Origin: Larix sibirica
Lineage: Eukaryota; Streptophyta; Pinopsida; Pinales; Pinaceae
Assembly (NCBI GenBank): GCA_004151065.3
Contig: NWUY0303932851.1
Span: 1-13,881, forward strand
Direction of reading: 5' to 3'
DNA length: 13,881 nucleotides
A model generated the notes under the pieces. It saw nothing but the letters and a program-made list of their open reading frames with translations, did not search any database and had not been told where the DNA came from. The position numbers and the translations under genes are program-made. This document shows positions 1 to 7,688 of this stretch, one piece after another (the stretch's first letter is position 1; each line of letters begins with the position of its first letter).

Positions 1-343
1 GGACAAATATGAAGGCGGAGCTTCTAGCTTTTTGGTGTGTATTAAAAGTGACCAATGTCTTTGGTATTGATGATTTGCATTTTTTGGGGATTCGAGGGTC
101 ACCATAAAATGGGATCAAAGTGAATACAATCTCAAAGTCTTATCTTTAATCCACTGGAGCAACATGATCAAATCAACTATCCTTCATTTTAGGAACATCT
201 CTTTGGAGCATATATACAAGCAACACAACCTTTTGGCAGACAAACTTTCCAAGCAGGCCTTGAGCAGTGAGGAAGGCTTTTTAATTTGGGAAGAAATCCT
301 TAATTCCCAGATTGTAGATTTGGGATCTTTGAGGTTTTTTTGA
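1..343 (+). pseudogene. 3' end of LINE ORF2: RNase H domain tail, left copy (partial, frameshifted)
   Basis: This is the C-terminal part of a plant LINE ORF2 RNase H domain, entering from beyond the left edge. The frame starting at base 3 reads NMKAELLAFW, which holds the second catalytic acid (Glu). It breaks in the T-run at 81-85, where one T appears to be missing. The frame from base 83 continues with FGDSR (third acid, Asp), then NLLADKLSK (final catalytic Asp retained), and stops at TGA 341-343. The order and spacing match the RNase H tail of the minus-strand LINE in this window (NMKVEILALW, FGDSRITIKW, LLANKISK, stop at 1412). About half the residues look identical, so it is a related but distinct family. 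It encodes no working protein. The assignment is secure because of the within-window homology. Confidence 0.85.
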
Positions 344-425
344 GTAGCTATTTCTGAAGTTTTTTAAATTATGTACCTTTTGATTCAATATGAATAACAT
401 TGGTATGCTTTCTGCTGGAAAAAAA
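344..425 (+). mobile_element. 3' UTR and short A-run of the left LINE copy
   Basis: After the ORF2 stop there are about 75 bases of T-rich untranslated sequence ending in seven A residues at 419-425. The segment 371-407 can be aligned without gaps to the reverse complement of 1208-1244 in the other LINE's 3' UTR, with 27 of 37 positions identical by hand count. This marks it as the conserved 3' tail that LINE reverse transcriptases recognise. The A-run is taken as the element's 3' end. This is inference, because no target-site duplication can be tested without the 5' end, which lies outside the window. Confidence 0.6.
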
Positions 426-754
426 TGAATGGAGAATTTTTTTTGGAATTATATTAATGAGAAAAATGATAAATAGAGAGTGGACCACTTTTTTGGTTAG
501 TTGTCTATATTGTAGATATTTGAACAATGAGAAAGGGTGATTTTAGCAAAGATTTCAACTTTGAGAATGTATAACATTTAGCCAACTTTGTTTATTATGA
601 ATTTGAAGAGTTAAAAAAAGTATAACGTATAATTTCAAAATTAAAGGCAACACACCTTATATTATTCTCCTCATTAAAGCTAGTTTTTTATCAGTTAGTT
701 GAGAACATGGCTATAACTAGCCATACCTAATTCACTTGCATTAATAATGATACT

Positions 755-826
755 ATTATAAATATTATTACATTTAAATTAAAAAAAATGTGATGCAAAA
801 TAATTAGAGGATAAGATAAATTTAAG
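755..826 (+). repeat. Diverged direct repeat, copy A
   Basis: It shares with copy B (903-991) the exact 13-mer AATATTATTACAT, then TGTGA-GCAAAA followed by TAATTAGAGGA, then AGATAA and TTAAGAT, all in the same order. Copy B carries roughly 15-20 extra bases in the middle. The repeat belongs to the spacer, not to either LINE. It may be two copies of a small non-autonomous element or an old tandem duplication. Confidence 0.55.
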
Positions 827-902
827 ATAATTGGCATAAAGATGCTAAGTTTTGGCTAAATCATTGGAAAATAAAAAAAGGATATCACTGATAGTAATGT
901 TT

Positions 903-991
903 ATATTAAAAATATTATTACATCTTAATTTAATATTATTAAGGAGAAATTGTGAAGCAAAAAATAATTAGAGGACCAGAGATAATTAAGA
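903..991 (+). repeat. Diverged direct repeat, copy B
   Basis: This is the second copy of the 755-826 repeat, offset by about 148 bases. The shared blocks are AATATTATTACAT at the left, TAATTAGAGGA in the middle and TTAAGAT at the right. It has an internal insertion relative to copy A. It is not coding. Confidence 0.55.
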
Positions 992-1171
992 TCTTATAAG
1001 GAGATGATCAACCCGAATCTAAAAGATAAAAAGTATTTATCTTTTTAACTAAATTAAAAAGTAAAATAGGCATTGTTAAAAATAAAAACAAATTCTTACA
1101 AACTTCACATTGAAAAGAATTTGTCATCTTTGTAATACTAAGAGGGTTGAATCTGTAAAGCACTTTCTTTT

Positions 1172-1187
1172 AAACTAGCCTATATAC
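1172..1187 (+). repeat. Candidate target-site duplication, 3' side of the minus-strand LINE
   Basis: AAACTAGCCTATATAC here matches AAACTAACTATATAC at 7674-7688 with one gap and no more than one substitution. The two lie just outside the expected 3' end (1188) and 5' end (about 7673) of the LINE. The length, about 15 bp, is usual for target-primed insertion. AT-rich matches of this kind can arise by chance. Confidence 0.45.
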
Positions 1188-1411
1188 TATTTTCAGAGGA
1201 AAAAAATCATACTTTTGATATTCTATTAGAATAAAAAAGTACATAAGTGTCTAACTTATACAGTTCAAAAAACTGACTGTCTTATCTCGAAAATTCAGGA
1301 CTCTCAAGAAAATCCAACAATCATTCCAACCAGAGTCTATAGATTCAAAACATATCATCAGATCTACAGAATTACACAAAACAGAACCAGAGTTATCTTG
1401 ATGGTGAAAGA
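1188..1411 (-). mobile_element. 3' UTR of the minus-strand LINE
   Basis: This is about 220 bases of untranslated sequence after the ORF2 stop at 1412-1414. The last part (1244 to 1208 on the minus strand) aligns ungapped with 371-407 of the plus-strand LINE (27 of 37 identical). The end is only weakly A-rich and no long poly(A) survives. The boundary at 1188 is set by the candidate target-site duplication. Confidence 0.6.
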
Positions 1412-2416
1412 CTATGAACTAAAAATATGGGTACTCCCCATATCAATTTTATCATCTTCCAAAAATTCCTCCCAGAGTAAAGTCCCTTCTACACCACTCA
1501 AAAATTCTTTTGAAATTTTGTTTGCCAACAAGCTCCGTTCTCTATAGATATGGATCAGTTTTAAGTGCGAGAATTTCTTCAGTTCCACTTTTATTCTGGT
1601 GCACCAAGGAAGTAAGTTAATCACTTTTAGATTATAATCTCCACACGCCCATTTAATAGTAATTCTGGAATCCCCAAATATCACAAATGACACTATCCCA
1701 AAGTTTGTAGCCATTTTACATAAACACCACAATGCTAAAATTTCAACCTTCATATTTGTACCTGTACCGCAATGAAGTTTAAAGGAAAACCTGTGATGTT
1801 CATTAATGTAGAGTATTGCACCTACTGCACATAAACCATCACCTGTTGCACATAAACCATCTTGTGCTGCCCCATCAAAGTATCCAATAGCCCCATTGAA
1901 ATTTTGGAATTCCTTAAAAACTTTGGTTCTGCAAACTTTTAAATTTCTTGAATGGAAACCTCTAACCCAGTTCAGTATTTGCATAACTATGATATCCAAA
2001 TCTTCAATTTTATCTTCAAATACACAATTGTTCCTAACTTTCCATATTTTCCATGATATAATGGCTGGTATGGTAATATATTCTTTGCAGATTTTCTTCC
2101 ATTCTTTACAAGTCTGTTCAAAATTTGTACCATTCCAATCTTGTGGAATATTGAGAGAAGAACATACCTTTTTCCAAACTGTTGTAGAGAAACTACAGTT
2201 AATCAAAATATGATTAACAATCTCTGAATCCTTTTTGCAAAGGTGGCATATATTTGGTCCATACCTACCTTTTCTCAACAAATTATCCCAGGTATTGAAA
2301 TTTTTTTGAAGGGCAAACCACATAAAGCATTTCATCTTCAATGGAATACTCCAATTCCAAAGAACTGTATACCACCAATTCCGAACTATGCATATATTTT
2401 CCTTTACAATAGCCAA
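1412..2416 (-). pseudogene. LINE ORF2 C-terminus: zf-RVT zinc motif and RNase H domain
   Basis: This is the longest surviving open segment of the LINE, about 334 codons. It continues in the same frame across the TAA at 2419-2417 from the segment upstream, so it has no start of its own. Near residues 55-75 is the zf-RVT pattern CHLCKKDSEIVNHILINC. From about residue 177 comes RNase H: YFDGAA (first Asp), KVEILALW (Glu), FGDSRITIKW (Asp) and LLANKISK. The last motif normally has Asp after Ala, but here it is Asn (codon 1522-1520), whereas the plus-strand copy keeps Asp. Seven extra residues sit just after the first motif because of a 21-bp duplication. In LINEs this domain removes RNA from the cDNA hybrid. 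Confidence 0.9.
1821..1862 (-). repeat. 21-bp tandem duplication inside the LINE RNase H domain
   Basis: The units 1821-1841 and 1842-1862 match at 18 of 21 positions. Being a multiple of three, the duplication keeps the frame and gives the protein a doubled block (DGLCATG then DGLCAVG) directly after the YFDGAA motif. It would lengthen the first beta-hairpin of the RNase H fold. Confidence 0.8.
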
Positions 2417-2869
2417 TTAAGCAGTTTTTGCAGTAATGGAACCTGTCTCTGTATTTGATATCCAAATTAAAGTATCCAAATTACCATTCAGTCTACATCC
2501 TCTAGAATTTAAATTGTTGATGAAGTTATCCCATTTCGTAGCGCAAATGCTACCAATTCCAAGATCCTTAGTTGAGTACCGATAGTTGTTCTCCATATTT
2601 ATCCTTCTATGTTTCCTAATATCTTCCAAAGTAGAGTAACCAATCTTTGCCAAATAATTTACAATACCAGGAGAAAGCTTATAATCTTCACCTAGACCAA
2701 TAATGGGATCAATACCAACCATTACATTGTTTCCATTTCCCACTTTCCAAGCCAAATATTGTCCCATCCATTTGTAAATTTTGAGAAATCCCTTCCAAAT
2801 AAGGGAGGAATTCCAGACTTCCTTCTTTTCATTCCTTATCCAGTTAATGCAGTCCTTTTTTATATATTT
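2417..2869 (-). pseudogene. LINE ORF2 linker between RT thumb and zf-RVT
   Basis: This reads in one frame from just after the TGA at 2872-2870 to the TAA at 2419-2417, and it is in frame with the segments on both sides. The residues WKGFLKIYKWMGQYLAWKVG and later GNLDTLIWISNTETGSIT match the region that in plant LINE ORF2 joins the reverse transcriptase to the zinc motif (the W-x-V-GNG..I-P pattern and the SV-K-AY box). The final TAA sits where the family has a Tyr in the K-x-AY box, so it is a nonsense change, not the end of the protein. Confidence 0.75.
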
Positions 2870-3240
2870 TCAATGCAGAACTATAGACCAAATACTTTTA
2901 CCAAATAGACCACGCCAAAAACTCTTCAATATTAAAGAAATACTGAACCAAAGTAAGTTTTTTATCCCCCATCCACCGTATTCTTTTGGAGTTGATAGCC
3001 CATCCCAACTAGCCATAATTAATTTACCTTTTTCTGTACCTCCCAACCAAAGGAAGTTAAAGATAAACTTTCTCAGGGAATTGATAATAGAAATAGGAAC
3101 ATGTAATAAAGAGAACCAGTAAACTGGAATACTGATAAGAACAACTTTGATAAGAGAGTAAGTCTGCCACCTATGGAAAGAAGCCTGAAAGTCCAATTTT
3201 CAATTCTTCTTTCAAAATTTTGAATTATCCACAACCAATC
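2870..3240 (-). pseudogene. LINE ORF2 RT thumb/connection segment
   Basis: This continues from the palm segment after the TAG at 3243-3241. The first residues (DWLWIIQNFERRIENW, then GGRLTL) are in the palm frame. Near 3150 the frame shifts and continues LIKVVLISIPVYWFSLLHVP, FLWLGG and YGGWGIKNLLWFS, ending at TGA 2872-2870. The G-x-L-TLIK-VL-SIPVYW block and the GGxGI block are standard landmarks downstream of the FADD box in plant LINE reverse transcriptases. The stop and frameshift show that it is dead. Confidence 0.85.
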
Positions 3241-4101
3241 CTAGATTTTGTAACCATTCGGTTTTAGATAATATCCAAGGTACTTGAAACCTTCTTCAAG
3301 CTTGAACACCTTATATGGAAGAAAGCTATTGATATCCTCCATAGCATTTCCATCTAGATTATGCATGTAGAGACTTGATTTATTTACACTAACCTTCCGT
3401 CTTGAATCCATACAAAAAAGATTGATAATCTCCAGATAAAACCACCATTCCTCGGATGAATCAGTTCCAAAAATTAAAACATCATTAACAAACAATATGT
3501 GTGGAATGTAGATAACAGTTGAAATTTTTACACCTTTTATTTTACCTTTAGATTTGGCCTCCATTATAAGTCTACTGAGCCCTTCTATGATGAGTAAGAA
3601 AATCAAAGGAGAAAGAGGACATCCTTGATGAATTCCTCTGCTACTTTTGAAGAAATCAGTAGGGGATCCATTTACCAACACAACAAATTGTGCATAAGAA
3701 ACACACGCAAGTATCCAGTTAATGACAAGTAGTGGGAGCCTAATTTGAATTAGGATTAATCTAAGGAAAACCCAATTCATTCTATCATATGCTTGTTCCA
3801 AATCCATTTTCAGAAGCATAGCCTTCAAATTATTATGTTTAATAGAGTGAATAGCTTCATGTGTAATTCCAATAGCATCTAATATATGTCTGTCATGTAG
3901 AAAACCAAATTTCTCAACTGACAAATGTTTAGACAAGTATGGCTTAATCCTGCAAGATATAATCTTGGTGATTATTTTATATGCAAGATTACATAAGGCT
4001 ATTGAATGAAATTCTGAGAAATTGTTTGGCTTATTGATTTTGGGCACCAAAGTAAGGAAAGTTGAGTTTAACACACCAGAAACAAATCCTTAAGTCCTTG
4101 A
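3241..4101 (-). pseudogene. LINE ORF2 reverse transcriptase palm domain
   Basis: This holds the core RT motifs. LTLVPKINKPNN and SIALCNLAYKIITK are the fingers. KMDLEQAYDRMNW is motif A, with the first catalytic Asp at 3804-3802. GIHQGCPLSPLIF is motif B, and HILFVNDVLIF is the motif C region at 3492-3481. Motif C should be FADD or YADD, but here the first Asp is Asn (codon 3486-3484), which should abolish metal binding. The open stretch runs from 4074 to the TAG at 3243-3241. A GTG at 4074 is merely the first codon after a break, not a start. The enzyme copied LINE RNA into DNA at the nicked target. Confidence 0.92.
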
Positions 4102-4780
4102 TTACTCAACCATATCAAGCAGATATTTTCCCATAAAATAAAAGAAATGGCTAAAAAGTTCGACAATCCAGCCATAAGGGCCAAGACTTTTCTCTTTGGA
4201 AAACAACTTTAAAACCTCCTCAAATTCATAAATAGTAACCTTTCTACCCATATCTTTCCCTTCATCATCATCAAAAAATTTAGGAAACAATTTTATAATG
4301 TGTAATTGAGCTTCCAAAGAACTATGATCATTCTCCTTAAATATATCCCTATAGTGCATCAATGCCAGCTTCTGAAGTTCAGATTGACCTTTTATAAGAA
4401 CACCATTATCATTTGTAAGTTCCCAAATAGCATTTTTATTCCTTCTACGTGAGGCATAGGAGTGAAAAAAATGCGTATTATTATCTCCTAAACCTATCCA
4501 CAATGCTCTACTTTTTAAATGCCAATCCATCTCCTCTTGTTTTAATATCTGATCCTTTTTGTATTCTAATGTCTTAATTAACACTTTATCCTCTTGAGTG
4601 ATAGAGTAGTCGTAATTTTTTATGTATAACTTCTTGATTTGATCTTCAAGCAAATTTACTTCTTCCTTATCCTTCATATTTTTATTCTGAATCCAAATTT
4701 TAACCTTAACCTTAAGAAAATTTAACTTCTGAACAGGTAAATCCATAGGATTTAAGTTTTCTTCATGCTCAAATCATGTG
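4102..4780 (-). pseudogene. LINE ORF2 segment between endonuclease and RT fingers
   Basis: An open stretch runs from 4746 to the TGA-ending break near 4102. It contains ALWIGLGDNNTHFFHSYASR followed by NKNAIWELTNDNG, the conserved GD-NT-FFH-A-RR-N-I-L block before the RT domain in plant LINEs. Near its end SKEKSLGPYGW corresponds to the usual SPGPDG motif, with the Asp replaced by Tyr. Upstream, between 4780 and 4746, lie three stops and a frameshift: the TAG at 4783-4781 stands for an expected Trp. Residues 1-30 are Lys-rich and probably helical. It is part of ORF2, not a separate gene. Confidence 0.85.
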
Positions 4781-5565
4781 CTAGGTAGCTTTGATAAAGG
4801 AACATAAATCCTCATTCAATAGCCAAGAGCTATTGAATTTGAAGGGATACTTTAAATTAGGAAGAATCCCATCTATTTGGAGGAAAATAGGCCGATGGTC
4901 TGAGATTTTAGTCCTATCCACCCACGACCTATATCTATGAAGGTTTTGTAATAATGAAGACTTCAAAATAAACCTGTCAAGCCTTTTTTGAATACCCTCA
5001 AGTCCACATCTTCCATTTGTCCAAGTTGGTTCAATAATAGTAGGTGCCATATCTACTAAATCAAAACACTCAAGCAATTTGATGAAGTATTCAATCATTG
5101 CATCCAATATGGTAGATTTCCCCAAAATTTCTGCAGCAAAGGTTGTAAAATTTAAATCACCAGCTATGATAAGGTTATCAATATCCAGCAAACCTGACAT
5201 TGAAAGAGAATCCCAGAAATTCTCTCTATTTTTATAAGGTCCATAAACATTTAGTATAGTAACCTTTAAATCTAGATTAAAAAAATAACCTTCAAGCAAA
5301 AGACCCCATTTTTTTCTAAAGGAGGAAAATTGTAGGGCTTTTGGATTCCAACAAGTTAACAAACCACCTGACATCCCCGAAGCACTGATCGCTGAAACCT
5401 CCCAACCTGGAAGTTTATTAGCTATGGATTCAATGGAAACAGTATCGAGGCACATAGTTCTTGAAGAAGGATACTTTCTAGGTTAGTATCCTTGATTAGT
5501 TTGGTTAAGGCCCTAACCCTCGCAGCCTTACACAAACCCCGAATATTCAAAGACATTAATGACAT
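4781..5565 (-). pseudogene. LINE ORF2 N-terminus: APE-type endonuclease domain
   Basis: The ATG at 5565-5563 starts MSLMSLNIRGL, in which the Asn matches the conserved N-x-RG box. It is followed by LESILLQE, whose Glu is the catalytic acid. One base is missing just after this Glu, and the frame continues from about 5458: GWEVSAISASGMSGG, VTILNVYGP, NLIIAGDLNF (Asp at 5158-5156), KRLDRF, and SDHRPIFLQI with the catalytic Asp-His pair (4900-4895). Nearly all endonuclease active-site residues survive at the residue level; only the frame is broken. The enzyme nicks target DNA to prime reverse transcription. This start overlaps the ORF1 stop by one base (TAATG). Confidence 0.9.
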
Positions 5566-7305
5566 TAAATCACATTTCCACAGGATGTCTGTGCTCTAAG
5601 TGCCCCAGGAGAAGAATGTTCTCCACAATTGTTAAGATCATGATTTGATTCCATAAGCTGGGGAGACAGAGGGATAAAATCCAAATTTCTCGAATTAGAA
5701 GAGGGAATGTTTGAGTTATTCTTTTTTTTTTCTTTCTAATTGTCACATTTTGAAATCTAATGGACCGGAGACCAAGTACATTAGGATTTGTAGAGGGATT
5801 TTTTGAATAGACAGATGGTGGGGATTTTATATTTTTCTATCTCAGACTTATTATACCCACATTCCAATAAAAGATGCCCATCAGGAGAAATCTTTTGTAA
5901 ATCCCGAGCAGAAGTAGGGTCGACCAAAATAGGAGAAGAATTTTTAATTACTGGAGAAACTAAATGGGTATCCCGAAGATCTTTTTTTCAAAATCCACAT
6001 CAGAGACACCCCTAAAAGGAATAGGGCTTCATACATCCAGATGTGAAGAAAATTTATCCTCAGATGACTTATGTGCAGAAACCCTATTTTGATCAATAGA
6101 AAAAAATTGAAAATTCTTGTTCCCATCCACCACATATCCCTCAGAAACAATGTTCTTAATAAGCTCAATTCCATCCGAAACAGTATTAAGTTTAGTAACC
6201 CATCTAAGAGCTTCATGTATATTATCCCCCGAAGACAACCTTCGATCTAAATCTTCTTCTACAGAAAGGTAAAAATCTAGTTCTCCTTTTGTAACATCTT
6301 CATATGGAGTAGGGGATACAGAAGTTAACTTACCCGAGACATATTGATTATCTTGATTTGGAGAAAATGGAGTAGTCACTTCCATATCACGAACAAGAGC
6401 CTGAAGAAATTCTCTTGCTTCGTCCTCTGATGAATAAGTTGGCTCAGACAGGAGAAAAGGGCATGCGGCTTTAACATGTCCGACCTGTCATCAACAATAA
6501 CACCTAAAAGGTATTTTGAAATAATCAAGTTTGTGCCGAAAAAATCCTATTACCCCAAACCACTTCAATATCTGTCGGGAGTCCCCTCGCCATGTCAAAT
6601 TCCACCATCACTCTAGCCACTTTTTTATCCATCCCATATAAGGAGTTTTTTTCAACCCGGATAAATCTGCCAACCATATTAGCCAAGCCCATAAACACAT
6701 TTTGGGTCCACAATTCAAGGGGAAAACCAAGTAGTAACATCCACAAGTGACGTTTGGATTGTTTCTCCTTCACTGGATCAAATGTTGTATGCCAACATTT
6801 GAGAATTAAAGAACCCTCTCTGTATAACCAAACCTAATTCAAAATCAAATCTAAAGGTGCACTTTCAGGAAAAATAAAAATAATCCAACCATTCATAAGT
6901 AGGTTAATTCTCGGCGTAGAACCCACCATCGGCGTCCACTGTTTATTTACCCAATCCGATAGCTCTAATTTATTCAGACGTGCAAATTCTACTCAACCCA
7001 CTAGAGCTCTATTTGAAAGAATTTTCACCCTGTCAATATTCACATCAACGCCCAATACATATTGTTCCAGTCCTTCACGATCCCTAACAAACTTCAGTTT
7101 TCTACGACGTCGTGCTCTTTCCCCAGATAATCTGCAATTAACCTCTTTCTTGTTCGGTGAATGATAAGAAGGAATGTGTTTCAGGTCAGGTTCAACTGTC
7201 GCAGAATAGTCCTCACAAGTATGAACCCCCAACTCATCTTTTTTTCCTCAAAGAATTCTTTGGGTTTTCCAAAACCCTACTCCGCATAATGTGATCTGTA
7301 GCCAT
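5565..7305 (-). pseudogene. LINE ORF1: DUF4283-like RNA-binding protein with CCHC knuckle
   Basis: The ATG at 7305-7303 starts MATDHIMRSRVLENPK. A shift in the A-run (T-run on the plus strand, 7239-7245) leads into a basic stretch RARRRRKLKF (possible nuclear or RNA binding). The domain then reads through TGA 6995-6993 (an expected Trp) into WVNKQWTP, LLMNGWIIFIF, KRHLWMLLLGFPLELW, MVGRFIRVE, RVMVEFDMARGLP and VVWGN. This is the DUF4283 pattern of plant LINE ORF1 and related gag-like proteins. A frameshift near 6525 leads to the knuckle (6502-6461). A long Ser/Asn-rich tail with several breaks follows, including a stop at 6031-6029, and ends at TAA 5567-5565. The intact protein would be about 580 residues, an RNA-binding particle protein. 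Confidence 0.82.
6461..6502 (-). other. Degenerate CCHC zinc knuckle of LINE ORF1
   Basis: The frame reads RCYC, two TGA codons, then QVGHVKAAC. The spacing fits C-x2-C-x4-H-x4-C if the first TGA (6493-6491) stands at the second Cys. Cys 1, Gly-His and the final Cys remain. A TGT or TGC to TGA change at a knuckle Cys both stops translation and removes a zinc ligand. Confidence 0.7.
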
Positions 7306-7673
7306 CGCGTGGGTTGCTGATAAGGTGATGACCACGCATCCAAAAATTTAAAACTCGTGTCACATCAACATTTTTGGGCTGAAAATATGGTATGATGTGA
7401 TATTTTCAGAAATCACAAATACCCCAAAAACTAAGACTCGTGTTAGCGAGGAAAAAATGTCCAATCGGACCCTGTCTTTGGAAAAATGAAACCGAATCAG
7501 CAAAAAACTTACTTCCCACTTTTTTCTCTAGGTTGATACTAGGCTAATCGAAAACCATTAGCTGGACTCCAAGTGGTTGATTCAATTCATTTTCCTCCAA
7601 CAAGGGTTTTCAAAAACAGATTTCCCCAAAGCCCTAACTCCATCCCAAAACCCCCCTAATTGAAAATACATTG
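7306..7673 (-). mobile_element. 5' UTR of the minus-strand LINE, with a stem-loop
   Basis: This is the leader upstream of the ORF1 ATG. It is less AT-rich than the DNA beyond 7690, which supports an element boundary near 7660-7673. On the minus strand it begins with a G-rich run (C-run at 7651-7656 on the plus strand), as plant LINE 5' ends often do. It contains a perfect 10-base inverted repeat (7379-7388 and 7400-7409, loop of 11). An outer pair TTTTTGGG and CCCAAAAA lies around it. LINE promoters are internal, so promoter elements would lie here, but I cannot identify specific sites. Confidence 0.6.
7379..7409 (-). promoter_or_regulatory. Stem-loop in the LINE 5' UTR
   Basis: CTGAAAATAT at 7379-7388 is the exact reverse complement of ATATTTTCAG at 7400-7409, with an 11-base loop. 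Outside it, TTTTTGGG (about 7371-7378) can pair with CCCAAAAA (about 7424-7431) across a short unpaired stretch. The whole could fold as an interrupted hairpin of about 60 bases in the LINE RNA. Any role (translation, packaging) is inference. Confidence 0.5.
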
Positions 7674-7688
7674 AAACTAACTATATAC
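7674..7688 (+). repeat. Candidate target-site duplication, 5' side of the minus-strand LINE
   Basis: AAACTAACTATATAC is the partner of AAACTAGCCTATATAC at 1172-1187. It lies just beyond the point where the GC-richer LINE leader gives way to AT-rich DNA. Confidence 0.45.

Larger units (their letters stand above)
426..1171. other. AT-rich spacer between two convergent LINEs, no gene seen
   Basis: No open frame of meaningful length or recognisable motif is present on either strand. The stretch is strongly AT-rich and contains a diverged direct repeat (755-826 and 903-991). It also has a perfect 10-base inverted repeat at 1021-1030 and 1036-1045 with a 5-base loop, which in such AT-rich DNA may be chance. 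Both flanks are LINE 3' ends pointing inward, so the region is the old insertion-site DNA between them. Confidence 0.6.
1188..7673 (-). mobile_element. Near full-length L1-type plant LINE, inactivated
   Basis: Read on the minus strand, the element has a 5' UTR (7673-7306), ORF1 (7305-5565), ORF2 (5565-1412) and a 3' UTR (1411-1188). ORF1 carries a DUF4283-like domain and a CCHC knuckle. ORF2 carries, in order, an APE-type endonuclease, reverse transcriptase, a zf-RVT motif and RNase H. There are no LTRs. The element is about 6.5 kb, a normal size for plant L1-type LINEs, so it seems not to be 5'-truncated. It carries at least a dozen frameshifts and in-frame stops, and several catalytic residues are replaced. 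Candidate duplications lie at 1172-1187 and 7674-7688. The exact ends are inferred; the body is certain. Confidence 0.85.

Noticed and set aside
576-861. Inverted GGCTAAAT motif (576-590 and 846-861) as terminal inverted repeats of a MITE
   Set aside because: The match is short and gapped, with no flanking duplication; it could be chance in AT-rich DNA.
1021-1045. Perfect 10-bp inverted repeat with 5-base loop as a terminator or regulatory hairpin
   Set aside because: It is made almost only of A and T in an AT-rich spacer, with no gene ending there.
1896-2213. Plus-strand frames opposite the LINE zf-RVT/RNase H region (also 2243-2458)
   Set aside because: The minus strand carries the recognised domains; these are antisense shadows.
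6993-6995. TGA codons in LINE ORF1 as selenocysteine or recoded Trp
   Set aside because: The same element carries TAG, TAA and many frameshifts; ordinary decay explains them.
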